From the NCBI RefSeq assembly GCF_964204645.1, contig NC_134029.1, positions 18,244,450-18,308,449 on the forward strand: a stretch of 64,000 nucleotides of DNA, given 5' to 3'. The notes under the pieces are model-generated. The model had not been told where the DNA came from. It was given only the letters and a program-made list of their open reading frames with translations, and did no database searches. Each line of letters opens with the position of its first letter. Position 1 is the first letter of the stretch. Source of the DNA: Tubulanus polymorphus. Its lineage: Eukaryota; Nemertea; Palaeonemertea; Tubulaniformes; Tubulanidae. Shown piece after piece: positions 12,468-23,896 of this stretch. The position numbers and the translations under genes were made by a program.

Positions 12468-13625
12468 AATACAGTCAATCAAAATTTTATTCTGTTCAGT
12501 CTTGCACTATTTATCTTGCAGAGATAAGGTTTTGGGGTAGTAAGGGTTTTCTTGATTACCCAGCGCACAGATCAACCACCTGGAAAATTTCTCATTGATA
12601 TTTCAATCCTATTTTCCATTTACTAATTAGCAGAATTAAATTTACATTTCTTTACATTTCTTTGTTTTTTCCATCATTTCAATTCAATTCAACACAATAT
12701 CCATTCCTTTTCATTTCGTATTTTTCTAAATGGAAAACACTTGAATCAAAAGAATCATTTCAATTTTCTCCAGTTCCCTTTTATTTCAAGACAAATGTAA
12801 TAGAAAATTTTTTTTCTAATGTTTTTCCCTTTGCCCTTCAATATTTTCTTAGTACTCTATTGTACTCTAAATAATGAGGCCTAAAGAAAATTAATGGAAA
12901 ATTCGGTCTCAATTTGGTTCCATGGGCTGATCGCAGATTATATTATTTCATATCTTTCTATGATATTTTTGAAGATAGACCAGAAAGTCTTAACGATCTA
13001 TTTTCCACTTCAGCAAATAAGGTCTTCACCTCCGACTTGCCACAACATACAACATACCCATACCATTGATAATTATACAAGCATACAGCCAAAACATTAG
13101 GGGGAAAATGACCAATATTTGTATCACATTTACAGACCATAAACAGATACTCAAAATTCCTTGAACTTTATTTACAGGACTATCTTTCGTTTAGTCATTT
13201 CGACATATAACTAAATGGTTCAAAATGCTTGCGTAAAATGTAAATTTCTTGAGAAAAAATAGATCGACGCATGCCATTGAGAGAAAACCATGGCCACCTC
13301 CTAAAAAACGCACTCGGGGGAACCTTTCATCTCGCATTTCGTCATTAACCGCGTATAGAATCGATCGGCGATGCTTTAAGATTTCGGTATCCAGTCGGAT
13401 TATCTAATTTCACACAAGAACTACTTCGCCGACTCGCACCGAGAACAACTGTCAACAATCGGCGTACTCGCGTTACCAAGGAGTTCGTCGTCAAGTGACA
13501 TATTTGACACCGGTCGGAAACGCGAGACCGCAATATGGCAGGTCTAGCGAGCCGTTCAGGTGCTTTACACACATACAGCTCGGTTACCTCTCAGTATATA
13601 AATAAGTCATACATCGCGTATCCTG
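12468..13625. other. AT-rich DNA, then a CpG-rich block at 13270-13620
   Basis: The left part is T-rich with chance frames. From about 13270 CpG becomes frequent (for example CGATCGGCG, ACTCGCACCG, GGTCGGAAACGCG). No dispersed repeat is present. Nothing coding is supported. Confidence 0.4.
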
Positions 13626-13812
13626 TGGAAGCGAATTTCGCAATGTAAGCCGGATATTCTTCTTTCAACATACGCCATATGAAAAACAAGGGCGCATCCA
13701 GATTTAATTTTTTTGTGCTCCTGTCAAAGAATGCCCCTGGATGCGCCCTTGTTTTTCATATGGCGTACGTTGAAAGAAGAATATCCGGCTTACATTGCGA
13801 AATTCGCTTCCA
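13626..13812. repeat. 76-bp near-perfect inverted repeat (foldback) around a mini-MITE
   Basis: The left arm 13626-13701 and right arm 13737-13812 are reverse complements over 76 bp with a single mismatch (CAACATACG against CGTACGTTG). They are separated by 35 bp. The inner 15 bp of each arm (CAAGGGCGCATCCAG and its complement) match the terminal repeats of the MITE family at 12178 and 34835. The outer 61 bp match no other site in the window. As RNA this would be a long hairpin. It could be an inverted duplication seeded by a tiny MITE, an RNA-hairpin locus, or an assembly join. Confidence 0.92.
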
Positions 13813-15627
13813 TGTATATGTACTGAAAAAAAGGCACGCACCCACGTAGAGTGAGCGCAAAGCCTAAATAGGAGACTCGGGCCAGTTGCCCAAAAGTTGG
13901 TTAAAGATAACTGGTGGATAATTACCAACTTTGACCTTAGTAACAATGAACTTTTAATTGTCACTACGTCAACTATTCACTGGTTTACTCTAACCAACTT
14001 AGGAGCAACTTACTCCGTAAAAATTCGAAAATTCCAGTATTTCTTTCCACTGGCAATTCAGTGACATTAAAGAAAATGTGTTAAAGCGCGTAGGCCCGAG
14101 TCCAGTGCAGCTTCATCAGTTATGGGTGGAAAAAAAGGCACAGGGTAATAGCGGCGGTTGCACGTCCGGATCCACCCGCGAAAAACGTCATCATTTGTGT
14201 ACGTAGTCACCCCACCCCGTTCTAACTGAATTTTTGCTCCGGATAAAAACACCTGCCGACGAACGTTCACGTAAATTACTTGAAACTCAAACGTAATTCG
14301 TTTTGCTTACAGCGTTTTTCCATCAAATGCTTCTATTATGATACGATATGTTTCCCTAGATTGGCATCTTCCTTCAAATCTTCAACACTGTAATAAAAGC
14401 GAGTTATCATAGAAATAACGGAGTAACGAGTATCATTAATGAACTTAACAGGGCTCGATCCAGGTGGAATTACATCTCTGGTACAAATTGGCATTTTCGC
14501 AACAGATCATTCTTTCCTAGCGCGTGCACAACAAGAAATAGGACACGAAACGTGATGAAAGTTTTCGTGGCTTGTTTCGTGACTACGTCTGGTGCACCGA
14601 AACGAGAAATCTCTGTGTGTGATGTCGGAGTAGCTAACAGGAAAACCGATGCACAATGACCAATCACTGACATCGGATGGATTCAATCACAGCCATTTTG
14701 ATATCATGCAATACGATTACTACTTCCCTCATTGCTATTGGTGCTGTGCTATTGGCGCAGTGTACTTGTGTTTATATTGTTTTGCTGTGCACGAAAGCAT
14801 TTTAACTAAATATCAAAAGACATGAACACAAAATCGATTTCTTTTTTCATTTTTTTTTCTTCTTCCGTATGCCAAGGTGAAAGATTAGCCGAGGAAAGCT
14901 TCTAGAATGCATTTTCATTTTCAAATTTATATCTTTCTGGTGCTTGCTTCGCACACATTGCGGTCTATACAAGACTACCCACTGATTCTTATAATACTTA
15001 TGAATCAACCATGATTGAAACATTGACAAAAAGTGGATTCAAAGCTTAAGAATGATATAATGCTTAGGCGGGAATTAAAAAATCTTAGCAAAGCATCTCA
15101 TTCCTGGTCGACAGTATGGGTATTATCAAACATTCATAGTCTTTCCGGTAGAATCTGATGATATGATTTAGCTGAAATCATAGTTATAGATTTTCATACA
15201 TCGAATCCGACTGTGAAGCTTCTAAAAATATTCATTGAAACTGGTTCCTGACTAGAACACGCTGGGGAAATGTCTGGGTTGATATATTTGGGAAGGAGTT
15301 CTTATGCCTAGGCAGCGAGTATGTCCGAGCATGAACATACTGGAAAAACAATATCCGTGCAGCTCTCAGAATTAGAGACTGGTGGAGAACCATCGTTCAT
15401 ATCACATCATGGCCCGACGCTAGCAGTCACAGTGTGAATCAATACTGAACTGAAGAGCGATGATCACCTTTGACATGAACCCCGCTGGGAATGCTGTCGT
15501 TCGTAGATGCAATTAAGAAATTTAGCTACGGGTAATTGGCTGGCAATATAACCAGTAATTGAAGTAGCCAATGGCCATATTTCGGTAACACTGCAGTATC
15601 GCTAGAGTACATACAGGTAGAATATAT
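13813..15627. other. Unique DNA, no gene seen
   Basis: Several 60-86-codon frames occur on the minus strand without recognisable content. 'CGGATCCACCCGCG' near 14168 and 'GGGCTCGATCCAGG' near 14450 are faint reminders of the GGATCCAG MITE ends and are not called. Confidence 0.4.
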
Positions 15628-15713
15628 AGCTGTGATCGCACGAGGCGCGGGCCCAATTTACCTGATCCATGTCAATTTGGCCCGGCCCAAATCGTCTCCA
15701 TGTGATCGCCGCT
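15628..15713. mobile_element. MITE-A, short internally deleted copy (86 bp)
   Basis: The left end AGCTGTGATCGCAC and right end TGTGATCGCCGCT are imperfect inverted terminal repeats. The inner parts (GGGCCCAATTTACCTGATCC and TTTGGCCCGGCCC) are the subterminal sequences seen in full copies at 38957 and 61240. All the middle is missing. Confidence 0.85.
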
Positions 15714-15741
15714 TATGGCTTTTCCCATTAATGTACATATA

Positions 15742-15915
15742 CAGTAAACATCGCCGTCCTCTGATATGGCCAACTTAGACTTTTGAATAACTCAGGGCAA
15801 AAACAGAACAATTTTTCTGACTCCTTGATGTATTTTTCTATCCTTAACACGGACTTCGCTTGTCTCGGCCGAATTATGCCAGTCCCAGTTTTTTCGAGTA
15901 AGGCGAGGTTTACTG
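15742..15915. mobile_element. pogo-like MITE, CAGTAAAC ends, TA duplication
   Basis: The left end CAGTAAACATCGCC and right end GGCGAGGTTTACTG are inverted terminal repeats flanked on both sides by TA, as expected for Tc1/mariner/pogo elements. At 174 bp it is too small to code. The interior phrases 'atatggccaactt' and 'ctgactt' are shared with the copy at 57095-57255. Confidence 0.85.
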
Positions 15916-17379
15916 TACAAATGAACTAAGAATTACTTTTTCTTCAGAAGAATGCGCCTTCTGAGGTGGCGAGTGCTATAGTCTAGATTGATATTGGAAT
16001 CTGGCGTACTACTAAATACTCATAAAGATGAATACTTGGGGAAATGTTAGGTTATTTACATCCGCGAAGAAGAATTCTTGCTTGCATATTTTGCTTGTTA
16101 AACTGTTCTACACTAGATAAATGATAACTGGTGATGAATCTGCTACTTGCAGCAATCGATTCCGACGTGTGTGTATGTCTAAGGCGCCCTGTTATAACCT
16201 GCGAAACTTCCATTAGACCAGAAACTACAAAGGATTCTTAAGTCAGAATCACATTGTTACCTATGTGGCTTCTCTATAGAGATACATCCATACGCGCGTG
16301 TAAAGGGTGCGTTCGCAAAGGTTGACGCTGAATATATACCATGACCATGAACATGATGGGTGGATTTCTCTTTGAAATTGATAATCTTTATTAAAACTTG
16401 CACTATGTATAAAAAGCGAAATAGACCAAGAAGACAAAAGACGAAATCAAAGAAAATGAAACCACCTGGTTGTTTCACATTGCTCTTTGGAACGATAGAT
16501 AATCTGAAAATGCGCACAAGAGCTCAAATTCTTCCAACTTTTCTGGCAGGCCCCAATAATTTTTTTGGTAGACCCCATTAGGATTACGGTTCTTTTCTGT
16601 TGAGGTCTGACTCCCTCAAATTTGCGGAACCACCCTTGACAGTATATCTTGCAAGCTAAAACATTCTCTGGGTGAAACAGATACGCAGTGTTCTCTTATC
16701 TTGAAAGACCGTCATTGTATTACTGTTTAGAACACTGCACGAAACGAGCTGATTGGCGTTTATCGACTATAATACATCATCTTTTATTCAAACAATGAAC
16801 GCAAATTGAAAAAAATCTAATTGACTCTGAAACATTCCGGCTGTATACTTTTTAATTGTAATTCCGTGTAATTACACTTCACGCCAAGTCGGTCGTATGT
16901 CGTCATTGCGGCTGACAGAATGCTTTTAGATGATATTCGCACGCCGATAATATCCGACGAACGAACGAGGTAGCGAACATCGTCGTCGGCTAGCGCGGTA
17001 TACACGCTCAAATAGACCCATTAGCGATGAATGTAGCCGGGTTATTAATGCACCAACGACAACGGAATCAATACCGAACTGATGAACAAAGACAACTGCG
17101 CGCGCGCGGATGAAAGCGGAATGACTACTGGTGTGCTGCTGGATGCCGAATCCAATCCAATAACCCGACGTGCCACCGATGCTTACGACTAATAGATCTT
17201 TTGTTTTACCGCAATATGAGACATCGTTTATAGTTTATAGAATCGCGAACGAAATATCTTCCGCTAATAAGCGTACGCTGACAATTGTCATAGAAATTTG
17301 TACTTGTTATCAATCGCTTCATTAAATCAACTTCATTGTTAATTTACACAATCGGCAAAGATGAGAAATAACCTAAGTA
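15916..17379. other. Unique DNA; CpG-rich at 16840-17280
   Basis: A right-end-like motif of the 5-bp-duplication MITE (GCGGAACCACCCTTG) ends near 16637, but no partner is found. The segment 16840-17280 is CpG-dense, including a CGCGCGCG run at about 17099, and has no dispersed repeat. Overlapping frames at 16257-16581 on opposite strands are not convincing. Confidence 0.4.
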
Positions 17380-17450
17380 CAGTAGACTCCGCACAAGTTG
17401 GACCTTTTACCATCCTAAACGTTTGTCCATCCTGAGTGATATCGAAGTTA
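17380..17450. mobile_element. Possible pogo-like left end
   Basis: TACAGTAGACTCCGC, preceded by TA, resembles the CAGT-starting termini of pogo-type MITEs in this window. A complementary right end is not seen within 400 bp, so this is either a truncated copy or coincidence. Confidence 0.3.
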
Positions 17451-19259
17451 GATGTTATATATCTTACATAAGGCTAACACAATTGCTACCTTGTTTCTCA
17501 TTTCTGCTGTGCGTAACCTGGTCGACTGTCTATTTACATTAATTTTTTTACTAAGTAATCCTCCTTTTAACCTGCTAGATTTTAGGATCAGAGATCATGA
17601 GTATTTACAGATCATGTTTAAAGATAATTGTCCTTTGTATTTCTTTGAGGGTAGAATATGGGATAGATTCATATTTGAATATGAAAAAAATTACTCGGAT
17701 CAGAATGAAAGCTTTTATTAGACTCCACTCAACTCGGATCTGATCAACTCAGACATTTGTTGAAAGATTATTACCTTCTTTGTCACTTTTGTATACTGCA
17801 ATGAATTTTGCATTCAGTTCATTTCTTCGCTGCCGAGTGTGTCATCATCAGCTTGATTGTGATTTTCAAAAAAGTAAAGTACCAATTAACTTTAAACATG
17901 ATCTCTAAATATTCATGATCTCTGGTCCTAAGATCTAGCATGTTAAGCGAGATTTGACAACACAACATCATCATCGCCGTCATTACAGGCGCAGTTCGAC
18001 GCTTTTGACTTCATTTTCAACTCGAATAGCTTGTTTAGAAACGACACGAATAAACGCCGGGGAAAAAAGTATCACAGGAAATCGGGTATCGCGTTAGTAT
18101 CGTGTTTCTTCATTGAAATGTCAAGTGGTAGAATTTCTGAAACTCGTTTTCCGAGATGAAAACCCGATAAGCACTTCAAGTGCATCAGCAGTAATCGAGG
18201 TGACAGATATACGTATCGAAGCATGACTACATCAGACATACACTACATTACGTGTGTAGATCAGATATCTGCAACGAACGGCAATGTCAACCAAAGCTGG
18301 CGAAACCTTCAGGGATTCAATACGCGAATACGCCATTTTTACCGAACAAATCATTTTCAGGGGTGTTTTTGCAGCGCGGAATTAATTGACAAAAATTAAC
18401 TTCAATCACTTCGATTCTGTTATTCCAAAAATTCAAGCTCAACCCAATTCGCAGTTGAATTTGAGTTCAGAGAATCAAATTCATAGTTAAAAGGTTTTAA
18501 TCAACACAGGGACATTAACTGAGTTGACTCTAAAACGCTTTTCGAGTCCACAGTTGAATCTACAGAGAAATGTGCCTGAATCCTACATACAGTAAATTGG
18601 ACTCTGGAATGAACATTGATCTATTCCCAGAGCTAATGCGCGTAACCGACAACAAAAATTACACACAACGAAGCCTCGAGTTTTATAGGAGTTTTATGCC
18701 GCGTTACGAGACTTCATTAATTTTCTACCTCAGCCGTTGATGGATGGATCGAGTTGTGTGTTTACACCTAGATAGAGTAAAGAAAAGAAAAGAGAGATGC
18801 CGGAATCAGATTCACATCAGATATTTGCCTTTGGCACTTGTATTGTATCCGCTCCTTTGTTACCGAATATAAATGCCATTAATAAGGAAAGATTCGGTCT
18901 TTGGTTGGGGGGTATTGCAAAGGCTCCACTCGTATCCACTGATTACCAGCAGTTGTTTACCTCATACACATCAACTATTACCGTCTAAATATCATCATTA
19001 TTTACGTGTATAAAACAAAGAAACCGCAGCCTTTGATAACATATAACTATCTTCACATAATATGTACTCCTTTTACCTTCCATGATCCAGAAGTTCCCTA
19101 AACATCGTACTGCACCACTGAGAACCTGAACCTTGGTATTCTGAATTGGCAACTGGCGCCCTTAACCTTGTATATACTCAAGTCCCCTATGACCCATCTT
19201 ATCTCATTTCCAATATTCATCTTCTCAGTATTCATCTTTTTCTTTTTGGACATATCTAC
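17451..19259. other. AT-rich DNA, no gene seen
   Basis: An 89-codon frame at 17452-17721 has F/L-rich, AT-driven composition and no motif. The 63-codon frame at 18797-18988 is likewise unconvincing. A CpG-richer part lies around 17960-18330. Confidence 0.4.
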
Positions 19260-19621
19260 AACCATTGATATCTATACCCAATATATATTACGAAATTTCA
19301 TTGCAGTTTACAAAGTTTGGTACTGAAGACTATGTCAAATTCAACCTGAGTAGACGAAACCGCTCTTTAATCGCTAGAATGAGAAATGGTACTTACCCTC
19401 TTAATATAGAATTAGGAAGGTATAGAAGTTTGCCCCTAGCATTGCGTGTCTGTAGTATGTGTAATAAAAATGAAATAGAATCCGAACTACATTTTCTTTG
19501 TGAGTGTAACGCATATCATGATTTAAGAAATGACCTATACCAATAAATTGAAGATGTACTAACTCTTGATATAACTTCCCTTTCAAGTACCGAGGTATTA
19601 ATTCAAATTCTAAATAATTAA
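19260..19621 (+). pseudogene. C-terminal fragment of non-LTR retrotransposon reverse transcriptase
   Basis: The frame from about 19265 reads as the tail of a LINE polyprotein. It contains 'NLSRRNRSLIARMRNGTYPL', then 'ELGRYRS', then a Cys-x2-Cys ... His-x4-Cys cluster in 'CSMCNKNEIESELHFLCEC', then 'AYHDLRNDLY'. This spacing and the flanking NLSR, RSL and GR motifs are typical of the region after the RT domain in CR1/L2-like and related elements. A TAA at 19544 interrupts the frame. The same frame continues for 24 sense codons beyond it to a TAA at 19619, so the copy is a pseudogene. The RT catalytic and endonuclease parts are absent because the copy is 5'-truncated, as is usual. There is no ATG at the start of the homology. 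Assignment to LINE is firm; the clade is not. Confidence 0.88.
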
Positions 19622-19778
19622 ATATGTTTGTAACTATATTGAAAGGGCGTCCTTACGACGTAACGGTAACATACCATGAATATGTTATAATTGTATGAAA
19701 ATTTGTGTCTTGTAAGCCTTTTATAGGCTGGCTTTACTTGTAAAGATGACACTTTAATAAACTATATATATATATATA
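19622..19778 (+). mobile_element. 3' UTR and tail of the same LINE
   Basis: Non-coding sequence follows the broken frame and contains 'gaaagggcgtccttac', 'TTGTAAGCCTTTTATAGGC' and 'ACTTTAATAAA', then a (TA)n tail (about 19757-19778). A polyadenylation-like AATAAA next to a simple-repeat tail is the expected LINE 3' end. The preserved tail and missing 5' part fit aborted target-primed reverse transcription. Confidence 0.75.
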
Positions 19779-22020
19779 CAAAAGTGATCCGGTCGACTAT
19801 GAGAAAGAAGGTAATAATAATATTTCAATCAACTCACCGACCATTGATATCATATACCCGTTTCATTTTCAGCAGGAGTGATTTTGTTTATTGTGCATTA
19901 ATCAGGTACACAGACTCTCGTATCAAGTCTACCCGGTTAGATTTTCTGTCTGTACAATTATTACACGCAACAAATTCTATCGCTGATATCCATCTCAGTC
20001 ATTCGAGTGAGCTAATATCATTTCATCAGTTATCACTGATGAAGCGACCGTCTTTTTTTTATACGTTAATAGCACTTCAAAGGCAAGATTCAGACTTCTC
20101 CGAAGAAAAGAACTAGCAGCTGAACGTCGAAAAAGAAAATCTTGACTCGGATGGAGAGAGACGGTTAATAGGAAATATCTATGAAGTCATTCATGTGGGA
20201 ATAAAGGCAAGTGAAGCGTGATAAAAAAAGATCACTTACTCCGCGAGATAATAATCGATATACCGCTGTCGAGCGAACGAGCGAGCGCATCAGTACCAAC
20301 ATACACTGAACCATCCAATCAGAACAACTGTAAAACATAAAAGAAAGCACATACATATACAGTGCCTGTAAGCTTTAGGAGACAGAAATTCAGTTCAATT
20401 CGATGCTATAAAATGACAGTAATCAAAGCACTGGTATTCCTGAATATGCCTTGGATACATAGTTGAAACATCAGGATAAATATTAGCTCAAATAACTCTT
20501 TTAATCTTAGTGTGGTATTTTGTACTATCTTCACTAAGAGTGAATATCAATACTGAGTGTGTTTCATCAATGATAATCAAGCAAACCAATAGTTGGTACT
20601 ATACCACGCCTTTAGCTAGCCATGTCTTTGAGGAGGTTAGATTTTTGGGAAAGCTGAACTTTTTTTCAGGGAATGGAACTGCTTGCAAGGGGCCCACGCA
20701 AATGTCGCCGTCCTGTGAGTGATCGCACAGAAATTTTCTCGAAAATTAGAGGCGAAGTGTATTTGGAATAAAAATTGTGCTTCTTTTCCCTACCATTCGG
20801 CCCAAATCAAGTTAGTTTGGAAGTGGGTGCACATTTTAAACGGAAACAAATGAAAAAGCGTTACAAATGAATGAACCCCCTGAAAACGGTACTGTATATG
20901 GGGATATAATCGGCTTTTAAAGTAGATTGCTGTGCCAGAGTCGATGTGTAATTTGAGTATTTCACTGTGTCCACTGTCAAGTTTTGTTTCTACGGCAAAT
21001 GAAGCGAAAAGTCTCAAAGGCCTGATATATATTTCAATTACTTCAAAGCAATTAAACTCATTTAAACCATTAGAATAGAAATCATTTTACGGAGTGGGTG
21101 TCCTGCTGTTCGGATAGTTGATATAATCACGGATCTTGAGTGTCTAGCCGAGTAGGGGCTCGAGGGGACAATATTGTTCAGAAATAATAGCTCCTTTAGA
21201 CATCTGTTATCACATTAAACTATGAACCTCTGTGGAATGGGAAGAGAGCAGTAGAGGCATCGGCTCTTATGAGTCAACGTTAGAAAGAGACAGACACGAG
21301 AATTCAGGAGCAGAATTCATTATCGTGGGATTCTTGAATCTGTTTTATCGCATCATCTATGTCAAGTGACATAGCCGCGTACGATCTTGCAAACAAACGG
21401 AATAACGAGATCTAAGTGTGTTCAAAAGAATAAGCGCAAACTCACGATTATTGTTGAAAACCTTATTCTGTAAAACAGAATACATACACAGTAATGTGCA
21501 TTCTGTCGAAACATAACTCAATGCGGATCGATTTAAATAGTTCAGTAAAGAAGGCCGAGATGTTAGGTGTGGAAGAAGATGGATCGGTAACATAGCCGTA
21601 TTGCGCATTGCAGGTATTGCGCCTGATCGCAATGTATAGTTCATAAACGCTGAATATCCTTGGATATCCATGAATCAGCTTATGAAATATTGACAATCAG
21701 CAGTAATCTCTCCGGCGATATCTTATAATCGTAAACGCGCTGAGGTCGCAATGTCATCAAATCAACTAAGTGAACAACAGATAATATGAGGAAGAGAAAG
21801 AGGGAGACTGGGAAACAGAAGGGGGCGAGAAAAAAAGCTGGATGTAAGGAAAATGATAGATAGAGCGCAGGAAGACGTCCCAGGAAATAACGTCCGAATT
21901 TGCAAGGTTGGAAAAATGTTCCAGCCTTACTAACTTCATTATCTAGTTAATTTATAGTTAATCTAACACCTATATAACATCAAGTCGACAAATATCGTCT
22001 GACCAGCATAGGTAACAATA
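19779..22020. other. Unique DNA, no gene seen
   Basis: The longest frames (110 codons at 19784-20116 plus; 104 codons at 21357-21671 minus, overlapped by a second minus frame) carry no recognisable motif and lack supporting splice or codon evidence. Purine-rich sequence occurs at about 21780-21860. Confidence 0.4.
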
Positions 22021-22029
22021 GAATTTAGG

Positions 22030-22140
22030 TAACGATCCCCCTCCCCTGCCTGTAAATATCCCCCAGCAAAAATCGCACAAGGTAAAAATCTCTCCAAAAG
22101 GTAAAATCTCCCCCCCCCCCAAGGTAAAAATCCCTCCATA
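22030..22140. repeat. Degenerate short tandem repeat AAGGTAAAAATC(T)CCC
   Basis: The phrase AAGGTAAAAATC followed by T/C runs occurs three to four times at about 20-30-bp spacing, including a 12-C run at about 22110. A T/C-rich companion precedes it. Confidence 0.6.
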
Positions 22141-22271
22141 TTTGATTTTCAACTAACATTTTTAAATAAAATTCAACACAATTTCCGATGTTTAAGAAAA
22201 CTCAAGATAAACTCAAATTTCATTGCACTACCATATTAAAACAAGATGACAGTAATTCAGTTTTCACTTGT

Positions 22272-22562
22272 TAAGGCTGGCTTATGTCGACTAGCGACGC
22301 GACGCCTACCGACTCCCGATGCAACTGAAAGCAACCGCGATCGCAGCCCAACTTATGTCGACTGCGCTCCGATTCCAAGCAAATGAGGCCGATCAGCGGG
22401 ATACCAGATCCGCCCAGTCGCTCACTGCTTATGTTGGTTACGATTACTGGCAACTGCATCGGCTCACATGGTCACGTGATAAGCAACTGGCGGCCTCTCG
22501 TAGGACGCTAAATCAGCGATAAACCCAGTTGGGTCGGTAGGCATCAAGTCGCCTACCGATGT
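22272..22562. mobile_element. Complex inverted-repeat element, CpG-rich
   Basis: GACGCCTACCGAC (about 22302) is mirrored by GTCGGTAGGCATC (about 22533). The phrase CTTATGTCGACT is present twice (22281 and 22351) and CTTATGTTGGTTACG once more. The segment is flanked on the left by TTAA and is much more CpG-rich than its surroundings. This points to a non-autonomous DNA transposon with internal repetition. The right terminus is not clear, and the short overlapping frames are artefacts. Confidence 0.6.
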
Positions 22563-23731
22563 GTATATTCTGGATAGAAGGATAGAAGTGTAAAAATAAA
22601 CTAAGGTACTCTATTACCATCCATTGTTTAAACTGTTGAAAATAAGAACATCAGTGGCATTTTTTCCTACTGTCATTTTCACTGGCAGCATTTTTACCGC
22701 TGGCATTTTTTCCTACATTCAAGAGTACCGTAAATAATGAACAGGGCAGACTAGAAACCACAAGGAAATTGATACTGAGCAAAAATGAAGTTCAAAACTT
22801 GTCGCAGTCGTAGTACATACATATATGAACCCGATGATTAGAAATGCCTCAAACAAGTAGATGCATTCTACTAAGATTGAGCTCTGATAGTTTTTTGCAA
22901 TAGGTTTTATCACAAAAACTTTGTTTTTTCTAAAAAATTCCTATCCCAAAAACATCAGTCTATGTCACTGGCAAAAGATCCAAGAAAAATGCGCCCGGAA
23001 ATGAGATACAATGACAAGCAGCAAGCATATATACGAAATATTGCTCAGAAACAGGACAGCAATGATGTAGGTAATCATTTCATTTCCGTCAAACCAAAAT
23101 ATTGTTCACAACGTTATAATCGCATGAATTTTAATGGGAATATTCAGTTGAAAAGTGAACAACATCGACTGAATGTATAATAATATGTAATCATCTGCAC
23201 GTATGCACATATACGGTCTCGGCGGCTTGTAATTTCATACCCTACGGGCTTCACACTACAATCAGTGAATAGATATTTCAATAGATTTCAAAGACTCTTC
23301 ACGCCAACTGTACACTACACATACTACTAGCGGTAAACGATGATGCTGCTTAATAATTGCATACAAAATTCAATGCGAATATCAATAAAAACCACTCGAC
23401 TAACACAAAAGATGATGAATTTTGAATGTTTTCTCGACGATGGGTTTTTGAGTACATCCATCCACAAAACAGTCGCGTAATATATAAATGGCTTTTTTTG
23501 AAATTCTGAAAAAATATGAGGAGCATTAATGAAGAGACGCCGCATTGCAAAAAGTAATAAATGTGCAATGGTTGGTCTGGTTGACAGTCGCAGAGAATTG
23601 TGCCGCAGAGAATTGCTGGCAGTAGCACAGCTGAGACCTTTAGGGCACATGGACACATGAATACATTCACTACAATGAACCATCATGATGCCACTGGGGC
23701 TATAACATGGTCAGCATTGTGTTCAGATTAA
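22563..23731. other. AT-rich DNA, no gene seen
   Basis: Two overlapping minus frames (23327-23686 and 23350-23670) and a 72-codon plus frame are present, with no motif recognised in any. 'TGGCATTTTT-CCTAC' is repeated near 22655-22715. Confidence 0.4.
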
Positions 23732-23775
23732 CCATGGATGTATAAACTAGATATATCTAGTCTATACATCCATGG
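23732..23775. repeat. 44-bp near-perfect palindrome
   Basis: The sequence runs from CCATGGATGTATAAACTAG to its reverse complement CTAGTCTATACATCCATGG with AT-rich DNA at the centre. One base pair is mismatched over 22-bp arms. A related palindrome lies at 23865-23896 with the same arm core (CATGGAYGTATAAACTAG), which suggests a tiny foldback element or a duplicated palindromic site. Confidence 0.9.
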
Positions 23776-23864
23776 ATTAACCAATGAGCTTTGCGAATGA
23801 AGCATCTTGTTCTACATTGCCAGCCAGTGAAGAAATTGAACTGCTAAGATCAGCTAGGTATTGT

Positions 23865-23896
23865 CATGGACGTATAAACTAGTTCATACGTCCATG
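23865..23896. repeat. 32-bp near-perfect palindrome, relative of the one at 23732
   Basis: CATGGACGTATAAACT is followed directly by AGTTCATACGTCCATG, which is complementary at all but one pair. It shares 15 of 16 arm bases with the palindrome 90 bp upstream but has a shorter centre. Confidence 0.9.

Noticed and set aside
13744-13801. Animal miRNA precursor in the long inverted repeat
   Set aside because: The stem is far longer and more perfect than a canonical pre-miRNA and contains MITE ends. A foldback duplication is simpler, though small RNAs remain possible.
23327-23686. 119- and 106-codon minus frames
   Set aside because: Two phases are open over the same DNA, composition is AT-driven (F, I, L, S), and no domain is visible.
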